From QNFN01 sp033722135 (GTDB lineage Bacteria > Pseudomonadota > Gammaproteobacteria > QNFN01), in the NCBI GenBank assembly GCA_033722135.1, contig JAWVZO010000140.1:1-6826 (forward strand): 6,826 nucleotides of DNA, read 5' to 3'. Positions within the stretch are counted from its first letter, which is position 1. Each line of letters begins with the position of its first letter. The notes below the pieces were generated by a model, which was not told where the DNA came from, made no database searches, and was given only the letters and a program-made list of their open reading frames with translations. A program made the position numbers and the translations under genes. Positions 6,349 through 6,826 of the stretch are shown here, one piece after another.

Positions 6349-6826
6349 ATGCCTAGCCCGATCCCCAAACGCCCCATCCTCCTGCTCCTGGCTGCACTCC
6401 TTCTCGCCGGTCACGCCTCGGCCGCCGAGCGGATCCTCGAGTTCACCAGCACGATCGACGTCTATCCCGACGCCTCGCTTCGGGTGACCGAACGGATCAC
6501 GGTGCGCGCCGAGGGTCGGGCGATCAGGCGCGGCATCTACCGCGACTTCCCGACCGATATGACCGACCGGCGCGGCGACCGTCACCGCGTCACGTTCGAG
6601 GTCCTCGACGTGCGGCGTGATGGGCAGCCGGAGGCGTGGCACACCCAGGCGATCGACGGCGGTACGCGCGTCTACATCGGGCGGAAGGACCGCACGGTGG
6701 CGCGTGGCGAGCACAGCTACACGCTGGTCTACCGCAGCGACCGCCAGCTGCGCTACTTCGACACCCACGACGAGCTCTACTGGAACGTCACCGGCAACGA
6801 CTGGGCCTTCCCTATCGACCGGGCCG
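6349..6826 (+). CDS. DUF2207 family predicted membrane protein (partial; N-terminal domain only)
   Basis: The window holds the first 159 residues. The start has an AGGGA ribosome binding site eight bases upstream. A signal peptide is clear: basic PKR at 6-8, hydrophobic core 10-21, and likely cleavage after Ala25 (ASA) or Ala26. The mature N-terminus matches the extracytoplasmic beta-rich DUF2207 domain: ILEFTSTIDVYPDASLRVTE, then IRRGIYRDFPT, YTLVYRSDRQLRYFDTHDEL, and the signature YWNVTGNDWAFPI (144-156). Full-length relatives are about 550-650 residues, with later transmembrane segments and a Gly/Ser-rich tail, so most of the protein lies downstream. The function of the family is unknown. 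It often sits directly behind lemA, as here, which suggests a shared envelope role. No defect is visible in the part present. Confidence 0.92.
   Translation, partial: MPSPIPKRPILLLLAALLLAGHASAAERILEFTSTIDVYPDASLRVTERITVRAEGRAIRRGIYRDFPTDMTDRRGDRHRVTFEVLDVRRDGQPEAWHTQAIDGGTRVYIGRKDRTVARGEHSYTLVYRSDRQLRYFDTHDELYWNVTGNDWAFPIDRA

Noticed and set aside
6227..6487. 86-codon plus-strand frame beginning in the lemA-DUF2207 spacer
   Set aside because: It overlaps the signal peptide region of the DUF2207 gene in another frame, is Arg/Pro/Ser-rich, and has no ribosome binding site.
1..6826. Mobile elements, CRISPR arrays, tRNA or rRNA genes, defence systems
   Set aside because: I found no transposase or integrase motifs, no regularly spaced repeats, no tRNA-like cloverleaf and no nuclease or toxin genes. 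The window is fully accounted for by envelope genes and short spacers.

Overview
The window comes from a very GC-rich chromosome (roughly 70% G+C by eye, with strongly G/C-ending codons). It most resembles a Gram-negative proteobacterium, probably a high-GC gammaproteobacterium. That rests on a complete outer-membrane TamA with three POTRA domains, a full-size TamB behind it, and proteobacterial LemA/DUF2207 genes. I cannot place the genus, and I see no mobile element, tRNA, rRNA or CRISPR array.

Layout. Positions 1-5108, read on the minus strand, hold the translocation and assembly module. tamA (5108-3351) is followed by tamB (3354 to beyond position 1). The two overlap by four bases, a GTGA in which tamB's GTG start shares bases with tamA's TGA stop. 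tamB stays open for 1118 codons and leaves the window just before its conserved C-terminal end. A 173-base divergent intergenic region (5109-5281) follows. It contains an AT-rich patch, a tandem 8-base repeat and weak promoter-like boxes for both directions. On the plus strand come a small cysteine-containing protein of unknown function (5282-5587), a LemA-family membrane protein (5657-6193), a 155-base spacer, and the start of a DUF2207-family secreted/membrane protein (6349 to beyond 6826).

How the genes work together. TamA (outer-membrane Omp85 barrel) and TamB (inner-membrane-anchored, periplasm-spanning beta-rich protein) form one envelope-spanning complex implicated in outer-membrane protein insertion and in phospholipid transport to the outer membrane. 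Their overlapping arrangement suggests coupled translation. lemA followed by a DUF2207 gene is a recurring pair of envelope proteins whose biochemical role is poorly understood. The small Cys protein is the only gene I could not assign to a family. The whole window is therefore cell-envelope themed and mostly conventional. I found no convincing undescribed multi-gene system. The least-explained items are the Cys protein and the structured divergent promoter region.
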